Shown: positions 42,983-54,410, numbered from the stretch's first letter. The stretch is DNA of 64,000 bases from Leptidea sinapis (GCF_905404315.1 NC_066265.1:28606501-28670500); one strand, 5' to 3'. Notes: a model not told the origin generated them from the sequence alone. Made by a program: numbers and translations.

Positions 42983-43300
42983 CAAATCAAATCAAATCAG
43001 TATCACTTTATTCACATAGGTCAAGGAAATGTCTCTTAACACAATAGTTTTCTTATCTTACTTACATTGAGCACCACTTCGGTAAAGATTGAGCTTAAAT
43101 GAGAAGAATTGGCAAGAAACTCATTTCCACTCTTTTGAATGAAAATTTACAGCTTAATCGTTTTAAAAATAATGTACGAATAATCAATAATGAATTTCAA
43201 AATACTAAAACGTCAAATACACAATGCCTTACATGAGTAAATTAAAAGTAAGACACAAGAGTTATTGAGTACAGTGCATCAATCCACACACACTGTACTA
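42983..43300 (-). repeat. family D repeat
   Basis: Tail AATCAAATCAGTATCACTTT at left to 'agttattgagtacagtgcatcaatccac' at right; uninterrupted reference for the split copy at 24598-25085. Confidence 0.72.
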
Positions 43301-43344
43301 TAAATATATTTTATAATTACTAATAAAATATGAGCAAAAAAGCA

Positions 43345-43640
43345 CCTCTGTCGACCTCCTTTGCACATGATGCCGGCTAGATTATGGGTACCACAACGGC
43401 GCCTATTTCTGCTATGAAGCAGTAATGTGTAAGCATTACTGTGTTTCGGTCTGGAGTGTGCCGTAGCTAGTGAAATTACTGGGTAAATGAGACTTAACAT
43501 CTTATGTCTCAAGGTGACGAGCGCAATTGTAGTGCCACTCAGATTTTTTTCAAGAATCCTGAGCGGCACTGCATTGTAATGGGTAGGGCGTACCAATTAC
43601 CATCAGCTGAACGTCCTGCTCGTCGAGTTCCTTATTTTCA
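43345..43640 (+). repeat. family A repeat
   Basis: Well preserved, including the hairpin CAGTAATG-TGTAAG-CATTACTG at 43421-43442 and the second stem. The head is slightly altered ('ctgtcgacctcctttgcac'). The 105-codon minus-strand frame (43279-43596) runs through this repeat and is an artefact. Confidence 0.85.
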
Positions 43641-44494
43641 TAAAGAAAAAATACCATATTTTAGGGATAGGAACGACCCGCCCCACGTCGCCGTCACAAG
43701 CACAATATAATAATGGTAGAGTCACTTATGCTTTATCTTTTCTCTCAGCACGTAATTTTTATCCACAGGGATGATGATTGAACTAACGTGAAAAACAATT
43801 ATAATGGAATCAATTTCGAGAAAATTATGAATTTTGAATTTCACTGCTATCCAGCCAGATTACTAGTACCAGTACTATTATTGTTTCGACCAGAACCGTA
43901 ACTTCATTTCTATTTTATTGCAGTAAGTATTTGTACTTTGTGTGAATAGGAAACTTACAATTAAGCCTTCTCGAATAGCCTAATCACCTTAATCATAACC
44001 AGTATGACGCTTCTGATAATTAACGAGACATTGTTGAAATTACTTGCGATAATTACACTGACATAGGTGTGTGTACATCAAAGGCAAATGTTAGGCTATA
44101 TTACTAACATCTAGTCACTCAAACAAGTTAAAAAATATTTTAACTTAGTCAAAAATAAACAATATCTACGAATTTATTATTTTGAAATTATGGCTTCGAA
44201 TTGCATCTTGATTTGGGCTGGCACCAAGATGTGTGTTTAAGTTATTAGGAAATTTTTCAATTCAAATACTTTACTGATTATTTTCGTAAATAAGAGCTAA
44301 CACTGAATTATTTATATAATACATGCTATATTTAGTAACATAAAATGAAAGAATAAATATATAGAATATTTTGGAGTTGGTGTCAAACAGAACATAGAAA
44401 TACGGTAAACTTATAATATATTCAAGATATTGGTCTCATGTCGTAATAACAGAAAACTTTAGAAGAATTTATTTTACTAATGATGATACTATGA
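43641..44494. other. unassigned sequence
   Basis: Nothing recognised. Confidence 0.45.
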
Positions 44495-44700
44495 TTTTTA
44501 ATGTCCTCACTTCTGTGACTTATTACACAAATTAAATTTGACAGAAACAAGCCTGAGGGTTGAACAAGACATATCAAAACTTATGAACCTTACGTCACTC
44601 GAGCAGTTGGCTCAGTGGAATAGTGTTCGCACGAAACGCGAGAGGTCGCGGGTTTTGGCAAATTTAATTTTGTGTAACTTTAGAAGGTTGTTGAAAATCA
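44495..44700 (+). repeat. tRNA-like family copy
   Basis: 'acgtcactcgagcagttggctcagtgg' (A box side), 'gcgagaggtcgcgggtt' and a truncated B box, then 'ggcaaatttaattttgtgtaa'. Confidence 0.65.
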
Positions 44701-45657
44701 ATATATTACAAATAATAGTTTAACTTGTTATTATAAATATTTATATATATATTATAAATATTTTTATATTTTTATATTTGAAGTAAAGATTTCTATTGAA
44801 TATTAATAGCTGTGTTTGTTTTTTGTTTCATTAAGGGTTTCCGATACGTACCTATATCAATATATCATATCTATTTTATCAGGTTAATTATATGTTATTA
44901 TTTTTTTTAGACCGATATTTTGCCGATTACTACACCATATTATGTTGTGTGATATAATGTGATATATTTATAATTAAAACTATACCAGTGACCATTTCTA
45001 GGCTTTTTCATGAGTTTCATTTCACCAAATAGTAGTTGATGTATGCAAATACTTAATCCACTGGGTACATTGCATAGTTTCCCACGTCTGGATGTAAGTG
45101 TGATCACATATTATCGAATTCGTTTGTTAAATACGTAATTTACTTAAATCATTTTAAAATTAATAAAAAATATATGAATTTGAATTAATTCCAACGGGGA
45201 AACGAACCTCAAAAATAAGGTAAGGAAGCAAAAGTTCAAATTGTTCCACAGCGGTTGGTGGACCTCATCATATACAGATACACAGATTTACTATGACCAT
45301 ATACGAGCTATCCACTAGGATATATGCCATATTGTCGCTGTTTAAAAAAATGGGGGCATTTATAACTCATTTCCTGTATGCTTAACGAGAGCTTATAATG
45401 TAAACTACATTGTTTTCCAAAACTGAAACAGCCTGAAAAGAAAGGCAAGGATAAGTAATATCATTAAAGTTTGATGTGTACGCATAAAGCGGTGACCGAA
45501 CCTCCCCTTGTCCGGAGCTGGCTCGGTAATAAAACTAAATTTATATCTTCATAAATGCGCACCCGAAATAATAAGCTTCTGCGAGGGAACGCTAAGAGTG
45601 CAATTATTATCATAGATATCCGTTGAATCATTAGTTTCAATATAAAACTGACCAATT
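44701..45657. other. unassigned sequence
   Basis: Nothing recognised over nearly 1 kb. Confidence 0.45.
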
Positions 45658-45973
45658 AGAGGGAGGCTCCTTTGCACAGGATGCTGGCTGGATTATGGGT
45701 ACCACAACGGCGCCTATTTCTGCCGTGAAGTAGTAACGTGTAAGCATTACTGTGTTTCGGTCGGAAGGGAGCCGTAGCTAGTGAAATTACTTGGCAAATG
45801 AGACTTTAACATCTTATGTCTCAAGGTGACAAGCGCAGTTGTAGTGCCGCTCAGAATTTTTGGGGTTATTCAAGAATCCTGAGCGGCCCTGCATTGTAAT
45901 GGACAGGGCATATCAATTACCATCAGCTGAACATCGTGCTCTTCTAGTCCCTTATTAAAAAAAAAAAAAAAAA
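45658..45973 (+). repeat. family A repeat with poly-A end
   Basis: Near-complete copy ending CTTCTAGTCCCTTATT and about 17 A. The clean A tail favours a retroposed (SINE- or LINE-like) origin for the family. Confidence 0.85.
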
Positions 45974-46306
45974 CAAAATTTAAAAGTAACACTGCTAGGT
46001 GACACTAAAACTATTGTCTTTATAGTCTCTTATTCATAATCACTTATTGGAGGCTTAGAGCATCGTCAATATACGCTTGTTGAAAAACGGTATTCGTATA
46101 TAAGTGCTAAAATACTCATTATCTCTTCGATAAAGTTGATGTAACTTACAGAAGCTAGGGCCCTTCTTACAATTTGGAATAAAGAACTTGGGGAAAAAAG
46201 TTTTTTTCCGTAAAGTTTGATTTTGAATCCCGACGAGGGGTAAAGAAATAATATATTTACTAGAAGTACTTGAAAGTTTTAGGTTTATATAAATTGAACC
46301 TACATA
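45974..46306. other. unassigned sequence
   Basis: Nothing recognised. Confidence 0.45.
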
Positions 46307-46707
46307 CTTAGATTAAGGACTGGTTTCCGCTGCGCTCCAACTAGATACCGCAGGCGCAGTCGCAAACTGCGGCAACTCGAGCCAGTTTCAAACAATGTGT
46401 GACGTTGATGTGCCACAAGTTCTGTTAAACTTTGCTAATAATTGAAACTTAAATGCCGGGTTGCGTAGTAAAACTTTGTCAAAATAATACTACAAGAAAT
46501 AGGAAAGACACTGGGATCACATATCATCAGAAATTATTTTGTATTTTATTAATTTCAATGTAAAATAACCCGAATCGTATGTTACAGAATTTGAAAGATG
46601 TCATTGAGTGTCAACATGTCACGCACACAAGCATCTAATAGTTTCCGTGATAAAAAAATATTGTGCTTAAGTGCGGTTTCTAATAGGAGACCAATCCTTA
46701 ATCTAAA
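46307..46707 (+). mobile_element. P-like MITE family 2 with intact THAP exon start
   Basis: Left end CTTAGATTAAGGACTGGTTT; right end decayed ('aggagaccaatccttaatctaa'). No clear 8-bp duplication remains. It keeps the 26-codon THAP start at 46453-46530. The right terminal repeat has a deletion relative to 35398-35820. Confidence 0.8.
46453..46530 (+). pseudogene. THAP-domain first exon (26 codons)
   Basis: Reads MPGCVVKLCQNNT, TRNRKDTGITYHQ. THAP zinc fingers begin M-P-x-x-C-x4-C and have a conserved aromatic/His segment where this ends; P transposases carry THAP as their DNA-binding domain. The donor is mutated (GAAATT where the sister copy has GTAAGT). The C-x2-H half and the transposase are absent, so the product could not fold as a full finger. 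Confidence 0.75.
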
Positions 46708-47169
46708 CATAATACAAATACATTATGTTGACACGGCAAACACTAGAGCAATGTTATACTAGAATCTTGCAATTGAGGTGTCACACAACTAGTGTTAGTT
46801 CTTCGTCTTTTCACGGTTATCTTTAGCTGATTAAAGATTATTGAAGTAGCTCCATAGTTTGCATCTAATCGTCTCCAAGCCTCGTTATAATATCAATGAG
46901 CACTGGCGCGCGGCCAACACTAAGTGGATAATATGTAGGCTTCTAATTCAGAGGTTTATAACGGAGTGCCCTCGTCACTCACACGAGTACTCGCCTGCCT
47001 TGCTTCTGTCATTTACATGAAGGTCTATCGAGTGTTATTTTAGAACAATAGAAAGATGAACATGATTACCAAACAAAACTACGAGATCCATATTAATTTA
47101 ACATCACGATTGACGCGGTTTAAAATATTAGACAATTAACTGACATAGATACGGCGCGACTAGTTTAGT
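46708..47169. other. unassigned sequence
   Basis: Nothing recognised. Confidence 0.45.
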
Positions 47170-47830
47170 TATTTCCCTAGTATTATGTCCTATGGTATAT
47201 TGCTATGGGGCAACGCTGCTGATATTAATACAATATTTGTACTGCAGAAGAGGGCTATTCGCGCTATTTATAACCTAGGTTCTAAAGAATTATTGAGAGC
47301 ACAATTTAAAGAAATTAACTTCTTGACTGTTGCTTCTCAATATATTCTTAATAATGTTATGTATGTTCATATGTACACATGTATGGCATATAAGTGAATT
47401 TTCTAGAAAGTGTCATAACGATAATGTTAACACTAGGAACATGCATAAACTTATAATGCCTGCTACGCGGCTAAGTCGAGTTAGTAAGTCTTTTGTGGAG
47501 CGATGTATATGCTTTTACAACAATATCCCAGAAAATGTTCAAAAGAAATGAATTACGAAATTCAAAAGATTGTTAAGGTTACTATAACATAAATGACTTT
47601 CTTAATGATGCCACAGATTGGGAACGTAGCGACTGCCCTCGAGCTATTAAATAATAAGTTTTATTTTACGATATTACTTTGTTACCATATTTTTTTATGA
47701 AAAAAAGTAGCTGAGTTTGTTGCGCCCGTTCTTCTCAGGTCTGAGGCATTCTTTTTGGGTTGGGTGGTAGTTTTTGACTTTCAATAAGTGATGTCACATC
47801 CTATTTGGAATAAAAATATTTGAATTTGTA
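47170..47830 (+). pseudogene. LINE C RT C-terminus and 3' UTR, best copy
   Basis: Reads MSYGILLWGNAADINTIFVL, QKRAIRAIYNLGSKELLRAQ, FKEINFLTVASQYILNNVMY, then after a frameshift MPATRLSRVSKSFVERCICF and YNNIPENVQKK. WGN...LQKRAIR.I is a post-palm block of Jockey-like non-LTR RTs. The UTR includes 'gcgcccgttcttctcagg' and ends 'aataaaaatatttgaatttg'. 5' truncated; no palm motifs. Confidence 0.82.
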
Positions 47831-47924
47831 TCAGATTAGATCGTGCGAGATTAATTTATTTTGTTTATAAAAATTGCAAGTTTCACATGATCATGTACAG
47901 TGCGATTCTCAACGTATTTCTACG

Positions 47925-48130
47925 TCCATCCAGAAACAACAATAAACATTTTCGAGTAGTCCGACCTGAGAAAAACTAATAAATTGCTTTTTTAAAGTCG
48001 AATGGGATTTCACTCCAATAAAAACAGACCCTGCGACCCTGCCCAGGCGCGAAGATAGTACTTTGAACATTCTCCGCGCCTCTGGGCCCCACGGGCCAAG
48101 TGTCTCGACATCAAACGGCACAAAATTTAT
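47925..48130 (-). pseudogene. non-LTR RT fragment (LGPWGPEA type)
   Basis: Minus-strand codons FDVETLGPWGPEARRMFKVL, SSRLGRVAGSVFIG match a C-terminal block (LGPWGPEA...LS.RL....GD.RAG.YLGQRIS) known from a widespread insect retrotransposon type. About 45 bp of it recur at 62615-62665. Confidence 0.68.
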
Positions 48131-48189
48131 CACTCACTGAGACCGACATATTTGCGACGCTTTCTGTCTTCGGCAGTCAATGCATCCCA

Positions 48190-48560
48190 TCCCATCCGAA
48201 TTCATTCATAAATAGAATTCATTTATAATAGACCGGATAAGAATGGACGCAAGAAACACAGCGGAACTCTTTTTTAGTAAAGTAAATAGATTAGAAAATT
48301 TATTAATAAATTTTATTTGAACCTTTACCACACAAACGTTTTATAAAAATTATTTTGAGTTTCATAAGACATTTTGATTAAAAACATAATATACATCACC
48401 CAAGAAAAACTTACTCACTCGTTTTTTTAAATTGTTTAATCCTGGTGTTAATAAAATGATTATCAGAGTTTCTAGAAAAGTCGCCAATGTATATGCATCA
48501 CTTAAGATAACATTTATTCAGAAGGAACAGTGCTTATAACTAACAATATTCAGAATACTT
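48190..48560 (-). pseudogene. LINE C 3' region, degenerate
   Basis: 'aagaatggacgcaagaaacacagcgg', 'cctttaccacacaaacgtttt' and 'cctggtgttaataaaatgattatc' (plus) are the reversed LINE C blocks. Heavily mutated. Confidence 0.65.
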
Positions 48561-49724
48561 ACACTATATATACTATGAGGAAGTAAACCCAAGAATACTG
48601 TAATACTGGCAGCATTACCGTTGGATAGGTAAGCTGTTAGGTTGACTGAAAAATCTGCCAGCGCTTGGGTTTCCAGTGACTCTATCTATATATAATATGT
48701 TCCTCACATTTAATTCAAATAACGACTGTTATCATAATTAAAACACACAATAAACGTTATCTAAGATAAGCGGCTATTGGTCTGAATTACGGCCCACGAA
48801 ATGTCCACGTCGCCCCGAATTATGTCCCTTCCGGTGCGCGCCAAAAATGTTAATTGTTTACGCATTTATAACTCTAACCGCTTCCGACGTTAACTGTGAC
48901 GCTTGAATATTTTAAACACGTCATTTATATTTTCTACAAATTGTATAAATGTTACAATTATTATTTTCCGATATTTCTCGCACGTGGATGTTGTAAGAAG
49001 CGACTAAAATTAATTTGGAAGTCACGCTCCCATTTTGCGACGATATCAACACAAACGAGCTATGACAGAGGCAGAGTCAAACAAATTAATACCACACAAG
49101 CACGGAAAACAATTCGCCTCATGACATGTATTCACAAGGTATTTGACAGCTTGCACAGATTTCCTTCACTGAAGCTGTTCTTATGGGCTAAACTCTGACA
49201 GCGCCCGGTATGCCTCAGATCGACTTGATTATGGCGCGCCCGCAGTATTCTGTAAATGCGTATTATTTTACGAATATTAATAGATTGCTTATAATTAGGA
49301 TTTTAATTAGGAACAAGCTTTAAGACCATTAAAAATAAACCATCGTATAATCAAAATAAGAGTCAGAACTTGGTGAGGGAATAGTGTGACGTACGGCACT
49401 ATCGGTTTTGGTGTATCTGAAAAATCTAGTGCCCTGTGGCAATGCCGATTTCGGAAAGCTAGATAGATAGCCACATCCCCAAAGACTTGTGTGCGTCAAC
49501 ACCCAGTTACGGATTCTCGTCTATTGCCAATTTTGATGAGGTACATACGAGTATTTCACACGCTAGCTCTGGGCGTTGTAAAAAGGCTTAGTAATTAAGT
49601 AATTGGTATTAAGGCAGCCATATGTACTGTAGCTGTAGTTGAAAATGGACATTTTTACCCATAAGACAAAAGATATCTTCTAGGTACTACTCTCTTTTAT
49701 TTGACGTCTAACAATTATAATTAA
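48561..49724. other. unassigned sequence
   Basis: Over 1.1 kb. A 100-codon plus-strand frame (48896-49198) is Lys/Ile/Tyr-rich with no motif. 48800-48850 is GC-balanced. No gene supported. Confidence 0.35.
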
Positions 49725-50270
49725 CTAGCTGCCCCGACAGACGTTGTTCTCTAGATAATAAAAAAATACTGTTTTATAGGAATTTGCCAATAATATTTCA
49801 AAGCATCAATAATCTCTAATATATAAAATTCTCGTGTCGTGGTGTAAAACATTGAACTCCTCCGAAACGGCTTGACCGATTCTTATGAAATTTTGTGAGC
49901 ATATTGAGTAGGTCTGAGAATCGGCCAACATATATTTTTCATCCCCCTAAATTTTAAGGGTGGTCCACACGATTTTTTTTTTTAATTTTTTTTACTTTTT
50001 TTTTAAATTTGTTTAATTATGAGTCGGCATTAAAAAATGCATACAACTTCAAATTTTCACCCATCTACGATCAACAGTTACTCTTGTATCGCGATTTTAA
50101 TATCGGCAATACAACGTTTGCTGGGTTAGCTAGTTATTTCATAAAAAATGCTCCCTGTTGTTATAGTGAAATTGTTTCACAGCGGAACTGTCAAACCGTG
50201 CGTCACTAAATTCTCTCATAGAAAATATGTCCATACAAAACAAATATTGAAAATAAAAATAATTATGAAT
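49725..50270 (-). mobile_element. Helitron-like family F carrying a nested Helitron
   Basis: The outer element starts at CTAGCTGCCCCGACAGACG (49725, reversed 3' end) and resumes at 50134 ('ttatttcataaaaaatgctcc...gacgcac' homology) to about 50270. When 49813-50133 is removed, the joined flanks match the uninterrupted copies at 55830-55850 and 39165-39190. The 5' TC end is lost. Confidence 0.75.
49813..50133 (+). mobile_element. Helitron-like family G, nested insertion
   Basis: Starts TCTCTAATATATAAAATTCT after A49812 and ends GTTTGCTGGGTTAG then CTAG at 50130-50133 before T50134; about 320 bp. Inserted precisely between A and T of the host element with no duplication, as expected for Helitrons. 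The first TC may be an extra dinucleotide, as sister copies start TCTAATAT. Confidence 0.85.
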
Positions 50271-50529
50271 CCCGAATCGAAATAAAACTATCCTATCTCT
50301 CAAGTTGGACTAAACTGCACTCCATGCAGTAATCCCCATTAATATTCGTTTATTAGTTTAGGAGTCCATCGCGGGCAAACAACGAGTCACGTAATTTATA
50401 TATATTAAGATTAATTTATTCAGACAAACTAAGTATCCATTTAAAAAGTATTAAGAACGAATAGGTATAAGTATAGATACACAAAAATATATTTGTACCT
50501 AAAAGTATCGTAATACTAATACCTAATTA
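50271..50529. other. unassigned sequence
   Basis: Nothing recognised. Confidence 0.4.
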
Positions 50530-50660
50530 TTTTTTGCAGATCTGTTTGCCAATCGGCAAAGGCCTCCTCCAACCTTTTCGATTCCTTTTTATCTTGGGCC
50601 ACTCTATTCCTCCTTATTAACGCCCGCCCCCAATATTCAGTCTATCTCTGGTTGTGGCCT
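50530..50660 (-). pseudogene. RTE-like RT C-terminal scrap
   Basis: Minus-strand codons WARDKKESKRLEEAFADWQT correspond to the last block of 18730-19025 (LAKDRKKWKKLEEAFVNRQ). Very short. Confidence 0.62.
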
Positions 50661-51242
50661 ACTTGAGATAAAAATCTTAACTATCGTTGATTTTTCTATC
50701 CCAATAAACTGATCGACGGTAACTCACCTTATCCGTACACGCTGTCTGCCAATGGGAAGACGTATAGCTTAACAGCGATAGAAGTTTAGAAGTATCATAA
50801 TAAATAATAAATAAAATGTTGGACATCTTAAACTGGAAAGTATCTCCATAATTTCATTATTACCTCTTTATACAAAGACCATACTCAGCAATAACTATTA
50901 AAAGTGATATTAAGCAACAGAAGTTATCAAAGAAGAACGAAATGATTCGTCTTTATTAAATTTCAAAGTGGTGTCTTAGCGTAGTTTAAGCTCGAATGCC
51001 TCTTACTCAAAGCGTTGCACAGCATAAAGATAGAATCTTATTTAAATCTGAGCGTCCATTCCTAAAGACTCACAAAGATAACTTCGAAATTTTACGAGAA
51101 TCTTCACTTTAACAAATTAAGTAGAATTATTTAATTTAGTGGCTAATTAGGATAATATTATTCAGTTTTGTTATTATCTTGAAGATGTAAGACGAGGATT
51201 TATACAAGTACCCTTAACTTTACAGTATTACAAGTAAGTATT
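50661..51242. other. unassigned sequence
   Basis: Nothing recognised. Confidence 0.45.
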
Positions 51243-51510
51243 ACCAGTGGGAGGGTCCTTTGCCCAGGAAGCCGGCTAAATTATGGGTACCACAACGGCG
51301 CCTACTTCTGAAGTGAAGCAGTAATCTGTAAACATTGCTGTGTTTCGGCCTGAAGGGCGCCGTAGCTAGTGAAATGGAAACGTACTGGACAAATAAGAAT
51401 TTTTGGGTTTTCCAAGAATGCTGAGCGGGTAATGGGTAGGGCGTATAAATTACCATCAGCTGAACGTCCTGCAGGTTTTATTTTTTTAGTCCTTATTTTC
51501 ATTATAAAAA
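51243..51510 (+). repeat. family A repeat
   Basis: Head CCAGTGGGAGGGTCC to tail 'cttattttcattataaaaa'; the middle around the second stem-loop is deleted. Confidence 0.8.
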
Positions 51511-51589
51511 AGTGAGTAAATCAGGACTGACCAGCTTTTGTCATAAAGACTATTAGATAATATGTCAAAATGCAGGAGAAGTATAATCA

Positions 51590-52010
51590 ACTTCAAATAT
51601 TTTTGTTCAAAAGAGGATTTAAAATCACCTATTGAACGCCCAAAACTACTACCCATTCGAAATGCCTCAGTTTTTTTTAATTTAGTTACAATATATGCAG
51701 TATTGTACTACAATTAAATTTATAATTAAATCGGCCCTCAGGTGATTCGATTTCCATTAAAAATTCCATTAAAATCTTTATATTATAGTAACCTTTACCA
51801 CACAAACATTTCTTTAACAATACTTTTGAATTCCCACATTTATTTTGTGCAATTTCTGGGATCATGTTGTAAAATCATATACATCGCTAACAATAACAGA
51901 CTAACTTACTCGACTTAACCGAGTAATAGGCATAACAAGTGTATGTTTGTTCCTCGTGTTAACATTATGACTGTCGCATTTTTTGGCAAATTCGTGCTTA
52001 TAGAAATATA
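51590..52010 (-). pseudogene. LINE C 3' region
   Basis: Reversed tail 'aacttcaaatatttttgttc', 'cggccctcagg', 'gtaacctttaccacacaaac' and reversed coding 'ttctgggatcatgttgtaaaa', 'cttactcgacttaaccg', ending near 'gcaaattcgtg'. Broken frames. Confidence 0.75.
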
Positions 52011-52045
52011 AAACATTCTCCAGAATATGATATAATATCCAGAAT

Positions 52046-52175
52046 AATAATAATATAATATCGACACACTTTTACATAAATTATCTTGCCCCAAATTAGT
52101 CGTAGCCTGTAATATGGGTATAAGACAAAAATATATTTAATATCATACATACTTAAACATACATAAATACTTTTA
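52046..52175 (-). repeat. tRNA-derived SINE, head missing
   Basis: 'tgacacac'-like start with 'aaattatcttgccccaaatta' and 'tacttaaacatacataaata'. The tRNA-like part is absent. Confidence 0.7.
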
Positions 52176-52260
52176 AAGGATTAAAATGCGTGCACTTGTA
52201 AATATTTTTACATTAGATTTCTGTATGGCGATGCGGCGCCAATTCAGTAAATTTCATTGT
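52176..52260 (+). repeat. fragment related to 26810-26930
   Basis: 'acttttaaaggattaaaatgcgtg' and 'tttttacattagatttctg' align with 26833-26890. Confidence 0.5.
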
Positions 52261-52359
52261 AGTTTAAGTATTTAGATGGCATTAAAGTGCTTTTTTTTTC
52301 TCAAAATTGATTCCTTTAGAATTTTTTTTTGATGTAATTTCTAATATACTAGAAACTGC

Positions 52360-52759
52360 TACGGACGAGTAAAAAAAGAAGGACTCCTTGTCACCTTACA
52401 TAACAGTGAGGCACCAAAACAAGCCGGTAAACTTGTAAATACATATAAGCCGGTAAACTTGTAAATACATATACCCCACGCATACACTTCCACTAATACA
52501 AGCCGATGAGCCGCCATAATGAAATTTGCCATCGTCTGTGACAGATCAGTTTGCGTCGTAATAAAATATTTAAAAAATGCCGTCTTGCGTTGTGAAAAAG
52601 TGTAAAAACAATACTATAAAAGTATTTGTGGATATATGATTACTTAAGGGAGAAAAAATTATGTAACTTGTATACCCCGTAAGCGCACACACACTAGCAT
52701 AAAGGTGCTTCACTTGCTAATATCACGGCGCGGGGTCCTTCTTTTTTTATTAGTCCGTG
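52360..52759 (+). mobile_element. P-like MITE family 1, 7/8-bp TSD, THAP start intact
   Basis: Ends TACGGACGAGTAAAAAAAGA (left; first base mutated) and, inward from the right, CACGGACTAATAAAAAAAGA. Flanks GAAACTGC (52352-52359) and GAAACTAC (52760-52767); the empty paralogue at 2612 reads GACACTAC. It contains a 26-bp exact tandem duplication at 52421-52472. 400 bp, non-autonomous. Confidence 0.88.
52577..52639 (+). pseudogene. THAP-domain first exon (20 codons)
   Basis: ATG at 52577: MPSCVVKKCKNNTIKVFVDI, stop. M-P-x-C-x4-C is the start of a THAP zinc finger. An in-frame GT at the IK|GTATTTG position could be an old donor, which would make the last residues intron. The same frame is in the 58891 copy. 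As it stands it cannot form a finger. Confidence 0.72.
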
Positions 52760-53060
52760 GAAACTACTACCGCTTCGGAAACAAATGGTGCTCTGAGAGA
52801 GACGAAGCGGCGCAAGAAACTCTCCCAGCAAACTTTTTTTGCGCTCTTTTTAATAAAAATATACTATACTGTACTGTCATTGCTAATGCTATAAAATAAT
52901 CATAATCTAGTCCCAGGCTGTCGAATCACTTAAATATTCAGCTGTAGGGATTCACGAGAGAGCCATTTTTTAATAAAACATTTAAATTTATTTATAGATA
53001 ATGCCAGAACAGTGGCTACATTCACCCTTAAAGCTATTATGTATCTTATCATGATATATG

Positions 53061-53279
53061 AAGAAATCTAAGGCTTCGTGCCACTACACTTTTTTAGAAC
53101 TAGACCTATAAATTTAAACCTTTAATTAGAACGTCATCCGACACAATTTATTAATGAAGGTGTACTACCCTGTCAGTGCTTGAATTAATAATATCATTAA
53201 CAGCTGGTAGTGTAATTGCAACGTCGCCAGTGAAAACCAAAGCCGTACCTCATCGCTAGATAGACGCTTCTACACAGAT
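53061..53279. other. unassigned sequence
   Basis: Nothing recognised. Confidence 0.4.
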
Positions 53280-53515
53280 AATAATAATAATATTGACACA
53301 CTTTTTACACAAATTATCTTGCCCCAAGTGAAGCATATAGAGCCTGTGTTATGGGTTACAAGACAATGATATATTTAATACAATATACTTACTTAAATAT
53401 ACATAAATTCATATAAACATACATAAATACATTTAAACATCCATGACTCGGAAACAAACATCCATATTGATCATATAAATGCTTGCACCTACCGGGATTC
53501 GAACCCGGATGAACA
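53280..53515 (-). repeat. tRNA-derived SINE
   Basis: Complete tail and T-arm: 'attatcttgccccaagtg', 'ttacaagacaatgatatatttaatac', and ACCGGGATTCGAACCCGG at 53492-53509 (B box GGTTCGAATCC on minus). The head is truncated at 'gatg'. Confidence 0.85.
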
Positions 53516-53834
53516 TAACTTTTGCTAACAATTTTTAGTTTTTTTTTAATCAGCTTGTAAATGACCATAACTTGCTTCTGTAACATTCTTCCAGTACGTG
53601 ATTTATTTGTTATCTAACATTTAAATTTTTGTTAACGTTAAGTAAGACTTCTCTAGGTGCGATTTGGGGTAACTCAGAATTATTCACGAAAAAAAACAGT
53701 TGATACAATTTTTTAACTGTTACAATTATATGGTTTTAAAAAAATTGTTTCAAATTCCTCAGTATTTCTTTTTAAATCACAAAATGTATTTATTTATTTA
53801 TTACTACGTTTTATATTTATTATTGTTATTTATT
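53516..53834. other. unassigned AT-rich sequence
   Basis: Nothing recognised. Confidence 0.4.
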
Positions 53835-53990
53835 TAGACGTTTGCGACACAATTTTTTTTATGGTTTCTTCATCCATTATAAGAACAGACAAAGGGTTCG
53901 AGCCCATGCAGCCATATTCATTAATATTCAATAACGTTATATTACCATGATTGTGCTAATAATAATGTAACTTTCAATTTCTTATCTTCA
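53835..53990 (-). repeat. family K fragment
   Basis: 'gacgtttgcgacac', 'ggtttcttcatccattataag', 'caaagggttcgagcccatg' match 61499-61570. Confidence 0.6.
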
Positions 53991-54410
53991 AGTATTTCAT
54001 TTAAAGAGTGATAATTTTAAAATGTGCGAATGGTATAGTAATGAATTTGATATAGAATATAAATAATAAAAATAAAAATAATTATCACTTTAAAAAATGG
54101 CAAAATCCTAGCAACATTTTAGTCTTTCATCAATAAATAAGACTAAAAAGAAAATCAAGAAACTAATAATGGCTTAACCTGTAAAAATGTAAGTGTTAAT
54201 TTTTAAAGAATAATATAAATACAACAATATAGTATCATTCTTAGTATATATAAAATATCAGTTGTTAAAAAAATATAATTATATTTTTTTATCCTAGGTA
54301 GAGAAAATGCCAACTTTGCTCAAAAGATAAGGTGATATCGTCAGCGTTTGCGAGGAAAAAAAATACGTGACTGTTTAGTTGGGAACACGGCATTAATTAA
54401 TAATTGTGTG
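53991..54410. other. unassigned AT-rich sequence
   Basis: Nothing recognised. Confidence 0.4.

Larger units (their letters stand above)
52275..53060 (+). repeat. family I repeat split by a P-like MITE
   Basis: Left part 52275-52359, right part 52760-53060. Together they match 2535-2925 without the insert. The right part keeps 'gcgctctttttaat' and 'ataatctagtcccaggctgtcg'. Confidence 0.75.

Noticed and set aside
46299..46715. Target duplication around the MITE at 46307-46707
   Set aside because: Flanks CCTACATA and CATAATAC do not match; the right end is mutated or deleted.
47185..47397. Intact host gene starting MSYGILLWGN
   Set aside because: This is a retrotransposon RT block, frameshifted downstream and repeated in the window.
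48896..49198. 100-codon frame as a host exon
   Set aside because: No splice context, composition follows local AT content, no recognisable domain.
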